Below are positions 13,265-26,000 of a DNA stretch of 64,000 nucleotides, piece by piece. The stretch spans positions 556,974 through 620,973 of the forward strand of contig NW_003111970.1 in NCBI RefSeq assembly GCF_000003605.2, in the 5' to 3' direction. Origin of the DNA: Saccoglossus kowalevskii. Lineage: Eukaryota; Hemichordata; Enteropneusta; Harrimaniidae. Both the position numbers and the translations under genes were made by a program. Each line of letters opens with the position of its first letter. Positions within the stretch are counted from its first letter, which is position 1. A model generated the notes under the pieces. That model was given only the letters and a program-made list of their open reading frames with translations. It was not told where the DNA came from and searched no databases.

Positions 13265-16200
13265 CACAACGTCACGCCCCCTAGTGCCAAAAGAACATTA
13301 TAAACACACATCAGCGTGGTACAAAAATAGATGTCAAGTAGTTCTACTCTATTCTAATTTGCAATCAAGCGTTATACATTTATCCATGTATGTGTTATTC
13401 AATTTCGAGCAATCTCCTTACATGTTAAGCATGTTGGCAGACTAGACAGATTGCACATGTCTCTCTAAAACTGTTCAACCTTGGACATTACTATGTACAT
13501 GCATTAACAGTTTAATGTATACCAGTCTTTTTATATAAGTCATAATTCTTTTATATTGCCGAAGGGGCACTTCGATTTGTATGACGTTCGGCCTTGCAAT
13601 TACTGACAATAAACCAGGTTACTATAGCAAATAACAACCATGCTATGAAATAACTCGTGACAGTAGTCAATACACTGGAAAAGCATACAACAGTTAGCCA
13701 ATTGTGATACATAGTAATACATTATTTACATGAAATTACTTAACCTAGCAGTGTCGAAGACCAAGGCGTAAGTTGCATTTCATTTTGCAAATCTGTGAGG
13801 AGTCAGCCTTTGACTACTATTACACCATCATATATTGAGAATGTGGATGGGTTATGAGAAGTTTAGCGCCAAAATTAAGCTATATTTGAAAACAATACAC
13901 ACTCACAACAGTTAGAAGATTTTGTTTGTTCTTGATGCTCAGTAACATTCTGGGTTTGTTTTTTCGTAAGGGTAATTAATACTCCCGATTACTCTCAAAA
14001 TAAAAGGCGGAAAATTCAGTACATATTTCTACTTTTAATATATCACGTATTAGCTAAACAAATCATTTAAACACAAATAGGTTTTATTTTGGGAGTGATG
14101 TTTCACATAATAGCAAAGTAATAATGAAACTTTAATGCCGGCATATAACGGTTTTTATGACAGATTGGAAGAAAACAAATATGAATGAAGATGATATATC
14201 ATGATGGCGGTGTTATATTTCTCATAAATGCCAAACATAATGATTGAATGTTTTAAATGTTATTAGTATTGAATCCTACTTTTCTATCATAGTTCAATAT
14301 TTATATTACTTTAAGATATACCTAATTACCGTTGGAATGGTAGCAGACATCCAATTAGTTGTATATAATTACTTAATGCCTTTTACATATTGAAGCGCTA
14401 TCGATGTGATTAAAATAGCAGGATATTCTGGGTAAACTTTACATGTAATACCAATGAATATATGTGTTTAGTACACATAAATAATTGTAAATGTTTGATC
14501 CCCCCCCCCCACAATCATGTGCAGGGCTACTAAATGCTATGTGTCCAACCACTACGTGCAGTTGCAAACTTGTTTACTAACCAGTAGAATATTCAGCTCA
14601 CGTCGTAACTGGAAACACTATTTTATGTACATCTCTCAACGTTTCTCAGTTTTTAATAGTGTATCACTATGCACGAGATGAAAAGATACACGTAAAATCA
14701 TATAAACATGGTAACAAATGGAAAAAAATCTACTTTTTGATATATTCCCGAATTGTGCCAATGTCATGGAAATTACAATTGATCTTTCCAATGAAATTCA
14801 GTAAAATAGTGCACATTTAAGTAAATAAGTGGTAAATATAATTAGGTTTACAAGGGCATGCAATATGCGTCTTATTACTATGCAATTTATTTACTGAAAT
14901 ACTTTTCGCTAATAATGGCAATATAAATATAAATCGCGTTACAATTTTAATTATCAGTGTAGATACAGATTGAACGTGCTTTTCAATTAAATCATGTATG
15001 CCTATTACAGCTACTTTTGATAGTTTGCACATATGGTATTAGGAAATTTGAATCTACCGTTGTTTGTTGTCATCACGGATTCTAAATATTTAGATAATTG
15101 TATACGTCCTCTTACCATATGTTTGTTACTACACAATAGAAATCGTATATTTATTGAAGAATCTGTATATTGTTATTACTTGCATCGTGCTATGACGTAT
15201 ATTTTTACAGTACCATTTTGGTGTTGGTGTTGTGTTATTATTGATGTTTTTATTCATACGTGTTACACTAATTCTGTAACCACTGTGTATATTCTACAGA
15301 GTTTGGCGATCATGGATTGATCGACGTGTGGAGTGAGTTATTTTTCATCGCATAAACATACTATTTTGTAATGTGTATATTTAAATTAATGACAATATCA
15401 ACCAGTGTGCATAGCAAATTCTACAGCCATGAATAAGTGGTGTTTTTAAGATAATGAATAATTACATAATATAATACTGAAAAAACAAAACAAAAAAACT
15501 TGTATTTACGTAATGTATACATCAAACGATAAACAATTCAGTCGAGTTTACCCTCTATGCAAAAGTATTTTTAGAATAAGTATGACATATAATAGCAGCA
15601 CATTGAACTAGTTTCTGAATACTGTAATAGATTTAGAGAGGGCCAAAATGTATAGGTTGCCTCGCTAGACTTGTATAATTATGTTGTTTATTTTGTGGGG
15701 GTGTCTGACCACTTTTGTGTAACAACCAATAAAGCACATGATATTCATTTCTTTATATTAATAAAATATATTTTTAGAATAGAATTTTTGTAAAGTTGTC
15801 TGGCAACCTATATTTCAGGTGAGGCAATGGCTTAAATCCCAATGATATGTAAGTTGCAGAACAACAAGAAAACACATACAATATATGTAAAACTACAGTA
15901 TGTTGCCGGTAGGTGTCTATTCATCGGTATTTAATGCCTTCACAGTCACACGAGCGTAGACAATTTGCCAACATCTGAAGCACACACCTTTCACATATTT
16001 TGATTTACCACAACATTTCCAACCATAGTCATACGGAATATCAGTCACGTGTAACATGCAATGGTGTACATAAGCACCTTGACCATCAGCACCTCCACAC
16101 TGAGTGTCGGAGGTATCGTCCAATCAGTGGCTTCTACATATTATTATTATTTACATGTCTATTTAGTCATATCATAATCATAGATACTATCCAACCAGTA

Positions 16201-17099
16201 CCTTCTATAATGCAGGTCACGTGCCAGACATGTTACACTTCATTGTCTAATGAAAATACCCAAGTGGATGTTCACCATATACATATTTCACGTTATTACA
16301 TTTTCCGGGTCCATCTGGCGTCAACTAGGTGCAATAGGTTCCACAATAAATATATATAAATATATTTGTGTACGACTATCTTCCTAGGGAGTTCCAGTTT
16401 CAATGTATAGTTTTAATCATAAAATGACGCAACGCCATAAAATATATGTCGAGTATAAATCATTTCTTGACACTGGGGTTACATTGTCTATCTAGTGTCA
16501 ACTAAGTTCAATGGGTTCGACAATGAATGCCATGTATATTGCATGTCTAATTTTAACAAACATATGTAACAAAATATGGTCGGATGTTAGGGTAAAAGAT
16601 GTAGTTTAATTCTGATTTACTGAGAGTAGGTCATATCATTAATTCCAACCGAAAATAACCAAAATGAATACATTCTTTTTGTGTTCATGGAATCAATATG
16701 TATTGTAAAGATGATTCCATGAAATAATAATAATATATTCAGACACGTTGGGGCATAATGAATATTGTACAGTACAATCACATAAATGTAAATACATAAA
16801 CTAAAGAATGACAATTGTATATTCACATATGCCTATACAAACCCCCAAAAAAGAGTGGTACGATTAACAGAATGGCGAGGAATAAAAACAGACATTACGG
16901 TCGGCACAGCACAAAGTATAGACATCCCCAATGTTATGTATACGCACGCTGTCGAATTATACAAATACGTACTCTTCATGCTAAGTCAGTTTGCATACAT
17001 ATTCGTCATCAGTGATGTATTTGTTACAAAACGTACATACTAAGACTGAATATTTCATCGGAAATCATCGGCTTTCATAATATTGGATACAATAGTGAA
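13265..17099 (+). repeat. Triplicated block, copy B (first part)
   Basis: Aligns to copy A at its 5' half (13265-15330 with 7970-9990) and to copy C over most of its length. Shared B-C anchors include gtccaaccactacgt (14543 and 20318), the aatatgttgttt/ttgtgtattt-type stretch near 15690 and 21025, 'aacacatacaatatatgt' near 15870 and 21210, and 'aatgttatgtatacgcacgctgtcg' near 16930 with its C counterpart near 22465. B also contains a local ~180-base duplication (16300-16350 and 16480-16530, sharing gtc.atct.g.gtcaacta). Similarity to C breaks at about 17099 and resumes at about 19228. Confidence 0.7.
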
Positions 17100-17682
17100 T
17101 GAAGTCCCCTGCAACCATATAATAATTTGTGTCAACATTTCTTATACTATTCTTTAAGCGCTATGTTAGCACAGTTTTTTTATCAACCGCCCATGTAATG
17201 GATTACAACCTGTGTTGTTCCACTTGAATATATTATTGAAAGACAACTTCAAATAATTCGAAAAAGGAAGCTTATCAAATCAACTGTCTAAAGCTGATGT
17301 TAAAAGTCTCGAAGCAAAATGTGTCTAGGTGATCAGAACATAAACGTGTGACAAAACGCAATTGCGATTATGCAGGATGCCGTTACAAAATGGACGAATA
17401 GTCTAAGCAAAGTTGAAGCAATTATTACTGACAAGTGATGTAATTTAGTTTAATTAATCACTTATATTTGCCTCATGTACGTTGTTTTGGGAAATACCTT
17501 GATTTATGAACACATTTTTAGTTTACAGCATTGTCTGTCTGGGAATAAATAAACCTTTTATCTACTTCCGATTCTTGTATTATTTTTAATGAATTTTATT
17601 AGATGTCTTTTTTTTGAATTTGAAATGTATTTGAGAAAGGCAACGACTGGTAATTAATTTATCATTTTATAATCGGTCTTTG

Positions 17683-18085
17683 TTATTTGGTGGCAGGCAC
17701 ACGTTTTCTCTCTCTGGTGTGCAAAATTCCACAACTACTACAGCTGCTTATATATACGAAATCGACAAGAGTACATGCAACCAAAAAGCAAATAGCTGTC
17801 TTCTTCACATTGATCTCACGGGTATGGACGGAAAGGAAAACCGTTGTGTGCTAAATGGATTTGAGCAGCCTATCGTATACAGACATGAATTGGGTGACAC
17901 AAATAGATGCAAACAACAGAAGAAAAGTACCCCAGGCTTATCAAATATTCAACTACTATGAAGAACCTATGTGTAAGTATGCAGTGCAGAATTTAGAGCA
18001 TCTCTTGAATCACGAAAATAACATCAAATTAAAGCTGCAAGCAGCGTCACAGGGGCCCAAACTATCAGACACAATCCGTAATTAA
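17683..18085 (+). pseudogene. Coding-like relic in the insert of copy B
   Basis: Two overlapping open frames on the + strand, one ending at 17961 and the other at 18085, both have protein-like composition. One contains the string IDLTGMDGKENRCVLNGFEQ, the other NRRKVPQAYQIFNYYEEPM. Neither begins with a supported start codon. A plausible acceptor (ttatttggtggcag) precedes 17696. A frame change between the two around 17855-17960 would explain the pattern if this is a decayed gene or a transposon ORF. I do not recognise the family. The relic ends exactly where the tandem array starts. Confidence 0.3.
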
Positions 18086-18480
18086 AGTGGTCACTGAATT
18101 GCCATTTATTTTAATCAAATGTCTTCTTCAATGTTGCCATAATAACACGGGATTCATCTTTCTAACTGGAACAGTGTTTTAGATATAACAGTTATGCATA
18201 TTAATGAGCTCACATGACCATATATGGTCATCTGTTATTTTAATCAAATCTCATTTCAACTTTGTCATAATAACACAGGATTCATCTTTCTAACTGCAAC
18301 AGTGTTTGAAATATAATGGTTATGCATATTAATGATTTTACATTACCGCCAATACCATATATGGTCATCTGTTAGTTTAGTCAAATCTCTTGTTTAATGT
18401 CATCTTAATACTGCAGGTTACACCTTCCTAGCTTCAACAGTTCTTGAGATATAGCAGTTATGCATATTAATTAGGTTGGA
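18085..18480 (+). repeat. Tandem array, three ~130-bp units
   Basis: Three diverged head-to-tail units. Each contains a (ccatatatgg)tcatctgttattttaatcaaat opening, a 'cat.ataac.c.gg.tt...ccttctaactgcaacagtgtt'-type middle, and ends in ttatgcatattaat near 18200, 18335 and 18470. The first unit lacks the palindromic ccatatatgg. Non-coding, and not related in sequence to the array that follows. Confidence 0.85.
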
Positions 18481-18619
18481 AGCCCCCATCCCATGGGCGC
18501 CCGACCACGTGGCCTAGCAGTGTGCTATTTGGACAATATGATGTAATTAAAGACACAAATGCACATACAAAATTTGAGAGTAATCAGACAAATACAAAAC
18601 ATATAATTGCATAATTTCT

Positions 18620-19110
18620 ATTTTCAAAAGAATCTAAGATGGCGGCCAAACCATGTGACTGATCAAAATAATATTATTGTTCTCATATGGAGCTAAGGCC
18701 GGGCATGGTAAATATAAAAACATCTAGTAGATTGGATGAAGCACCTTTAAGAAACAAATGAAAGAAACTTTTGGTTAATTTTGCCTAAAATCCAAGATGG
18801 CGGCCAAACCATGTGACAGATCTGAAATCTTTTTTAGGTTTCTGAAAGAGTTTGATATTGAGATGCCATGAAGCAAAATTGAAGATAATCTCTCAGGTAT
18901 GGCATGAGTAACAAACTACATCCTGTTTAGAAGAAATCCAAAATGGTGGCCAAACCATGTGACCAATCATAATATTTTTTTAAAACATAAATGGGCTTCA
19001 TATATAGAAGCTAAATACTATATATGAGAGCATTCTGCTTGGTGGTTCTGAAGAAGAAGATTTTAAGTGTTTTTTTACCGTTTTTAGGAAAAACAAAATG
19101 GCGGGAAAAG
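18620..19110 (+). repeat. Tandem array, four degenerate ~150-bp units
   Basis: Four spaced occurrences of a core close to ccaagatggcggccaaacc, most followed by atgtgac (near 18640, 18795, 18945 and a weaker one near 19095). They are separated by AT-rich spacers that are themselves loosely similar (aga.tctga.at...). The 'aagatggc.g.c' core is also present in the repeat at 36868-37810, possibly by distant relation. Non-coding. Confidence 0.75.
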
Positions 19111-19227
19111 TTTGAGAATATCAGAAGAAATAAATAAACGGACGATAATAATATGGGCCTCGGCTTTCGGGCTTGGGCTCCTAAATATTCGGCGTTATGT
19201 TCTGCATTTGTCCCATACTTACCAAAC

Positions 19228-19510
19228 TGATTGAAACCAGATATAGAGAAGCAGGATTAGAAGAAAAGTCACTGAGATAAATATATGTCTTGTACTATAC
19301 ATGAGAAACTATACAGCGTAATTGCCTCGGTAATAAATTATCAAGAACAACTGTAATTGTAACTGCATAATAGCTTGCAGGGAATGTGTATTCTTGTTGA
19401 TAACGGACTTTCCATTTAAAGCTGACATAATAAAGATTAGCGTGATAATTAACTTGCAGATCAGTCCAGTGACTAATTATCTTTAAAATTTGCTTTTGCA
19501 ATAAGGTTTT
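19228..19510 (+). repeat. Triplicated block, copy B (second part)
   Basis: Continues the match to copy C after the insert. The gattgaaaccag, atcaagaaca.ctgtaattgtaact and agattagcgtgataattaac stretches at 19228, 19340 and 19434 correspond to C near 22670, 22855 and 22941. The last one is about 28 bases of identity, the best-conserved piece of the whole block. Confidence 0.8.
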
Positions 19511-19561
19511 GAGGTTAATTTTTGTTCACACTTTCCATCACCCCGATTTCATATTCTTTAC

Positions 19562-19587
19562 ATATATATATATATATATATATATAT
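19562..19587. repeat. (TA)n microsatellite
   Basis: About 13 TA dinucleotides, between the end of copy B and an unexplained minus-strand ORF. Confidence 0.95.
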
Positions 19588-19598
19588 GCAATATAGTG

Positions 19599-19871
19599 TC
19601 ATTGAATATTGAATGAGTCTATTCTGAAAACGATACAATGGAATTTCCTTAAACCATTACTACTGACATAATATCGCTTTTCCGCTCCCCCTGAAGGAGA
19701 TCTATTATGGAAAGCGAACCTTTTGCAAGGTACGCCCTGCCCTCCTCCATAGGGGTCGTTGTCACTTCTTATGGAAGCATCGTACCCAAGACTATGCTCT
19801 AGACGATGTTCTAGAAGAGCAGCATTTATTGATATGAACAACCTGTCCTCTCTCTCCACGAATTTGCCCAT
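19599..19871 (-). CDS. Unrecognised 90-codon ORF
   Basis: Reads from an ATG at 19871 down to a TGA at 19599. The product is rich in charged and polar residues (opening MGKFVEREDRLF; a glycine-rich stretch DPYGGGQGVP near the middle; then RSPSGGAEKRYYV). The stretch is clearly less AT-rich than its flanks, which makes it look more like genuine or formerly genuine coding sequence than the other frames nearby. I recognise no family, and there is no signal peptide or membrane helix. It lies between copies B and C of the triplicated block and could belong to an inserted element rather than a host gene. Confidence 0.25.
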   Translation of the reverse strand: MGKFVEREDRLFISINAALLEHRLEHSLGYDASIRSDNDPYGGGQGVPCKRFAFHNRSPSGGAEKRYYVSSNGLRKFHCIVFRIDSFNIQ

Positions 19872-20279
19872 CAATTATCTAATGTGTTTAGACTTTTTTT
19901 TAAATTGCTCGTTGGGCATGTTATGTCCCAAACATGATACTGACAAACTCATTAGAATGTCCTTCCTGCAACAGTCCCCCAGTACAATCAAGTACTGAAA
20001 AAACGATGTAAACAGCGTACATAGCGACCACCTGTTTATCCCTGATATGCACTATACCCTGGTCATCAGAATTCAACAATGCTTTAAAATAGGCTGCTGT
20101 GTTCTAACCAATGGGCACAAGAACAACATAAGATTCCTGACACAACTTAAATATTCACTTTTGTCACGATAATGGCATTAGATAGAGATCGCTTGAGCTT
20201 GGGTGGTAAATGTTATTCTTTTGAATGTTATAGAAAATCAATCAAAATTATTTGATTTATCCAACAAGAAATTTGTTTG

Positions 20280-23010
20280 ACTATCCTGAATTTTCTCATA
20301 GTCTTAACACGCCACGTGTCCAACCACTACGTACAGTCGCAAACTTTATATCAATACAATATTCAGCTCACATCGTAACTATGAACACTATTTTATTTTG
20401 AGGTGATAAACGTAAAAATATACTACTGCGAAAATTGTGTCGATGCCATGGAAATTTCAAACGTTATGCAATGCTGCAGGGGGATCCAATTTGAATCTAT
20501 CATTGTTTGTTGTCTCTACGTTGTGCACATTTTTAAATAATTGTATACGTCATCTACCATGTTTGCTATACAACGTATGTTTTTTATATTGTCGTTATTT
20601 GCTTAGTTCGTTGGTGTCGCGTTATTATTAATTATGTTATACCTGCGTGTTCCTTGAACGATGCGGCCACTGTGTATATTCAATGACGTTTTTGACAATA
20701 AATTGACGATAATATTACACAATTAAATAACTAATTCACCAGAATGAGTATATATATATAGTGATACAGAAATCGAATATACGATTTTTTTTTTACATAT
20801 CACAAACAAAAAACGGGAGATCATGTAGTCGAGTACATAACATTCAACCCCTGGGTAGAAGTACTTTTATATGGTTTAGTATGTTGTAAGGTAGCATTTT
20901 ACCCCATGGGAATTCTAATGGAACACTCGCTGTTATTGAGTATTTACTTAAACTAATTTCTGAATGCTAAAATAGATTGATGTTGAAGCCAATGTAGATA
21001 AATTGACTCACAATACTTGTAAACGTTGTGTATTTCGTGGGGCAACAGACCACTATTATGTAGTAATACTATGACGTACAGAACACAAGTTAGATGCTTT
21101 ATTTATCGATAAACTATATTATTCAAGTTTGTTCGTCAATATATATTCTAGGTGCTGTTAATAGTCTAAATCACAGTGATATGCCGCAGAACAAAACTTG
21201 TAAACAAGGAGACACATACAAAATATATATGTGAAACTACAGAAAGTGTATTGCCAGTATACGTCTGTATATCGGTAATACTGTCTATGATATTAATCAT
21301 AGTATATATATGTGTCCGATGGTATTGTGATGAACGATTCAGTTTTGCCGCAATATACGATTTGTGCGAAATTGACTGACTGTAATCGATCGTGTGTCAC
21401 ACAGTTTTAAAATAAACACCTACATTCAATTCTGAAAAATCACATAGCTGCACAATTGTACCAGCAACTGTTGTCAAGGATGTGACCTACGACCCGCAAA
21501 TGAGATATTACCCGATGTTCTGTATTCATAAGATTCCTCTCATTACGAATAAACTGGATCGTTACCGCGAGCTGCTTGTATAGAAAAGACAACATTATGC
21601 GACACTGTGAATATAAAGCGCCATTACACACAATAAATACTACCTGCTTCAAAATAAATCTGCGCATGATTGCTAACAGTTCGATTTCATAAACTGCTCG
21701 GTTCAACAAACGAGCTTCGAGTTCCCTCGCTACATATTGTTATGCATGAACTAGTAATTGCGTCGTATATTATAATCTAAACTACCAAAATGCAAGCTCA
21801 AAACTGAATCCTGTACGTTTTTTTTGTCTCAAACTGCACGATTAAACGGTTTCTTGTTGACAACATTGATTTTATTTTTTCGCTTACCATTTTCGACAAT
21901 GAAAATTCTTTCGTTTTACTGCAAAAAAGTAATCGGGAAAAATACCATATAGTGTATATGCATATGTATATGTTTTGTATTACTATTCATTATTCATAAT
22001 TATTTCTAAAACTTCTTGTTGTTTCCCCTTTTTTTATAAAAAACAAATAAATTTCAAAATATAAATAACGGAAAGCCTTTATCATAGTGTTCTACAAGTT
22101 CAGAGAACCAACATCTCCAAACTGAATGTAGATACAGTTTTTGTTCACGTCAATATTTTCCTTCGTTGTTTTCGTTTTGTAGGTAAATTAAATTCATACA
22201 ATATATTCTGATAATATGTTCCGATAAGCGAACCGTTAGTATTGCCATTAAATAGCAAAAATGTTCGAGCTTTTAGCATTGTCTAAGTCGTCAAAGTTCT
22301 TAAAGACAGGCTAACCAAACATTACTGTAGTACTATACTTATTGTTGACGAACGACATATAAGTGCCTATGAGCAAAGTACTTCAATGTAGAGCGGTCTG
22401 GTTGATGATGTGTAAAAACAGACAATAAAATCGACACCTGTTAAATAAAAAATACACATCCTCTACGTTATGTATTATGCACGCTGTCGGACGATACATG
22501 GTGGTAGTTTTCATGGCAAGTCAATTATACAGAGCTTCCAAGCACACTCATATGCATCTTCAATGTACTACTTGTTGCAACAGGTACATGCTTACAAGTG
22601 GTTATTTCCTGATGTACGAGTTTTGCAATCATCGGTTTTCTTGATATCAGATACAATTGCGACAAATTGTTGAAACCAGCTATACTTAAACATGGTCATT
22701 CTCGAAATTACAAGCACATTTACAGATATATAAACATGAAATAGAAATCGGAACTCTCCAGAAATGCCAAAAACACTTGTACATTCGCTTTGACTATACA
22801 AGAGACTGCGTCAACACATCAAATTGTGTGGCGTAATGACCTCGATAGTAAATCATCAAGAACACTGTTAATTGTAACTGTATAACAGCTTGGGGGAATC
22901 TTGTTGATTAAGAATTACTCATATATCACAGACATAACAAAGATTAGCGTGATAATTAACTTGCAGATAAGTCCAGTGTCTAATCGTGTTTTAACGACGC
23001 AATTCCAAAA
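20280..23010 (+). repeat. Triplicated block, copy C
   Basis: Third copy. It matches B from gtccaaccactacgt (20318) to the strongly conserved agattagcgtgataattaac (22941) and loses similarity soon after 23010. It lacks about 350 bases present in B between 14600 and 14760 and lacks the 2.1-kb insert. A-C similarity is weaker but visible near 9323/20440 (tcgatg.cat) and 10610/22280 (attgtcta.gtcg.caaa). Frames in the block are not conserved between copies. Confidence 0.7.
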
Positions 23011-26000
23011 CGGACCTACAATCAATCCGGGTTTATACTTGCAATCAGCCTGACAAAATAACCTGCACAATCGTTTCTTAGTTACGTTTACACACATAAT
23101 TGTGTTGTTTAAAAACAACCTTGATGAATTTATTCGTAATGGAGTAAAACCATTTTCATAACCCACTGTTTTCAATGGAGTGACATGCTTCAGCTTCACC
23201 ATAAAGGATTAAAGGGCTAAAATGGAAGGCTAACCTGGAAAATTTCGAGATGTTCGCCTTAGACCCTGCCATAAATAAAATAGTGTACCATCTTGCCCAA
23301 GTGAGCAGCTTTGTGCCATATATTCTGTCCCTGTGATGAAACATTGTTCTATAGACCATGCTCCAGTGAAGCAGAATTGATTAATTTAGACAATGAGTGG
23401 ACAGATGCCAAGCATTACTATATCATAGACAATATATTTAAAGTGATTGATATTTCTCTGTATCTACTTATAACCACTGTGACTGCAATTGTTAAAGCAC
23501 TTTGTATGTTCTGACAATTGGTGTTGCCATGACTGCAGTAGTCACGGAATCCTACTAAAACTACATTCTTATTCGCTTGATTTTGAACAAAGTAATTACG
23601 AGGCTACAATTCTCTAACATGAAAATACTGTGATCCGCAACTGAACTCGTGGAATTGGCGTTGTAGCCCACATATTCAGTCTGATAATTGTACAGCAGAT
23701 AAGTGTAATTTTCAATGATGTTCATCTACGATGAGACAAAACGGAGAAAGTAGTTTCAAGGATTCCAATTTTCATAATCCTGTCCGCTGAGAGTTTGAGA
23801 ACCAGTCGATTCGATACTTTATATATGTATGGTCATACATGAAACAATTTTGTAACAAGTACGCTGTGGTCTTATTATTAGTAAAGACGGCAGAATTGCA
23901 CATAATATTGTCTAATGGTGGAATATGTAACACACGAGCCAGAAATGCAATGTGAGAAGGCGCAGTCAACGCAACGTTAATAAAAAAAACAGGAAATGCC
24001 GCAACACTGGGTACGGTGACAATGTCACAATAGATGAGCAGTAATATCATTTTCGAATACGGAACCTCTTGAAAGTATCATTATTTGTTTTATTCAAATT
24101 GACGCCTCTCCTGCAGACGACTTGCGCGGGAACGAAACATGGGGTTTGTATTTGTTCAAACTAGTGTGTATGCACTGTAGCTATAGTTATATTCAAATAT
24201 GATTTCGATCTGTTTGGCACTCCTACATTTAACAGTGATAGGGAGTACTTTTTATGATGCGGAATAATACACCCCCTAAGCCGGTGTGCATTTACTCTAA
24301 TAACGTTTTTTTGAGGTAATGTGAGAAGAAGATTGCCAAACACCAAAGGCCTTGGTTGAAATGTCGCAAATGAGTAGTGGATATTTTGCCTCACACAGGC
24401 CGTGGGCACTTCCGATGTGGGATTATGTTAGTGTTTTATATTCAAGAAAGTCTCAAATTATGCCATTCAAGAACGTCACGTGTTTGCATGTAAGTATCTA
24501 GTTTTTGTAAACATGTTGAAAATGTTGAAACTCTTAACTCTTAACCTTTTGCCAAATTTGAAAACAATTTAATGGCTGCAGGGTTTGAACGGTGTATTAA
24601 TATATGCTACTTCTTACTAATTCACGCCTCCGCTAGAATTGCGTACACATCTGAGAAGTGTTAGAATGTATTGTGAATGCCATGAATAATGAACGCAGTT
24701 AAGAAAAACAATCTGACAGCTGTGGTGTTGCTATGGATACGTACGTTTAAATTATATGAAAGTGTATTCTAAATTAGTCACATCTTTTTAGAAGAACGTG
24801 ATACTGTTCGGTTTTGTATTTGGTCCGTTTGAACAACAACATTTCACTTGGACGCTGTCACGTACTTTGTTTTTGTTATTAAAGATGAGTAAACAACATC
24901 ATCCATAAAAGAATAGGAGCAATGACCCTTGCTAGTGTTTTTGTGGCGATGTGTTCACTCCACATGAGGATACGTGAGTACGTGCTGTTTGACGTATTCA
25001 AACTGCGTGGTTCACGTGACATAGAGGGCGCCTTTTACTTGAAACGAAATTCTCCAAATAATCACGAATGGGCCTGAGAAGCGTGATCGATTGACGTAGT
25101 TACATCAGCCTGTAAATTTGAAGCAGTAAATGTAATATAAACTAGCTTACCTTTCGAGTATACTTGTGAAATCGTATAACTGAAACGACTGCTTTATGCG
25201 CGCAGTTTATATATTGAATTACAGTGCATACGAATATAATGTCAATTACTAATAAGAACTCATTTGAGTACGCGAGGAACTGGGGGATATACTTGCTCAT
25301 TTCATGTCATATATAGAACGTTTAGGCAGTTACTGGTCATTTGGAAGGGATGGCACGTTCTGCACAACGTTTATACAGTTGTTACTCGATTAGTCTAATG
25401 ACGTGTATGTATACTAATGTGTGTTAACGTTCGATCTATCATGAACGTGTTTACACAAGCGTGAGACTTATCGCAATAGAGTGCCGCTGATTGAGTGTAC
25501 AACTGAGAGGAATGTGTCGGGAATCGAACAATGGATCAGTGTCTGACGTGCTTCACGTGTATTACATTTAGAGAGTTTGTCTATCATATAAAATTCATAG
25601 TGTTGTGTGTTAGCGAAGTGTGTAGTTTTGAAGACAACACAAAAATGGCATGCCTCCCCGCTGGAATACGGCGCCGATTGAAAATAAGTCACGCTGGTGC
25701 CGGCACCCTCTGTTCTGTGACAAACCATATCTATAAAACAGAATAGTATACGCCTTTGCAATCACACAATGGTTTAAATGTTGCTCGGTGATCGAGCAGC
25801 GGAATACATTATGAATTATGCAAGCTAAACATGTACATAACATACAGTAATCAACCTAGTACACTATGACAACTGTATGTGTTTACAATATTGGTTCTAA
25901 AATAAAAATATTGAATGTTTGCGCTTCTAGGCGTCGTCGTAATCCTTAAATTGTCAACTGAGACGATGATACTGTAGCATTAAATTGGCATACAAAAAAA

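Larger units (their letters stand above)
17100..19228. mobile_element. 2.1-kb segment interrupting copy B
   Basis: Copy C runs continuously through the point where B is interrupted. C has gatacaattgcg...ttgttgaaaccagc (about 22645-22680). B has gatacaatagtgaat at 17085-17099 and then gattgaaaccagatatag at 19228 onward. The extra sequence therefore behaves like an insertion in B, although a deletion in C cannot be excluded. It holds a coding-like relic (17683-18085) and two tandem arrays (18085-18480, 18620-19110). I could not find terminal repeats or a convincing target duplication, so the element class is unknown. Confidence 0.4.

Noticed and set aside
14501-14511. C-run (and similar near 48547)
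   Set aside because: Simple homopolymers with error-prone length; no associated structure.
15033-15320. 95-codon ORF in copy B, partly similar to a frame in copy C
   Set aside because: The match follows the DNA duplication; the frame is broken in copies A and C, so there is no sign of protein-level selection.
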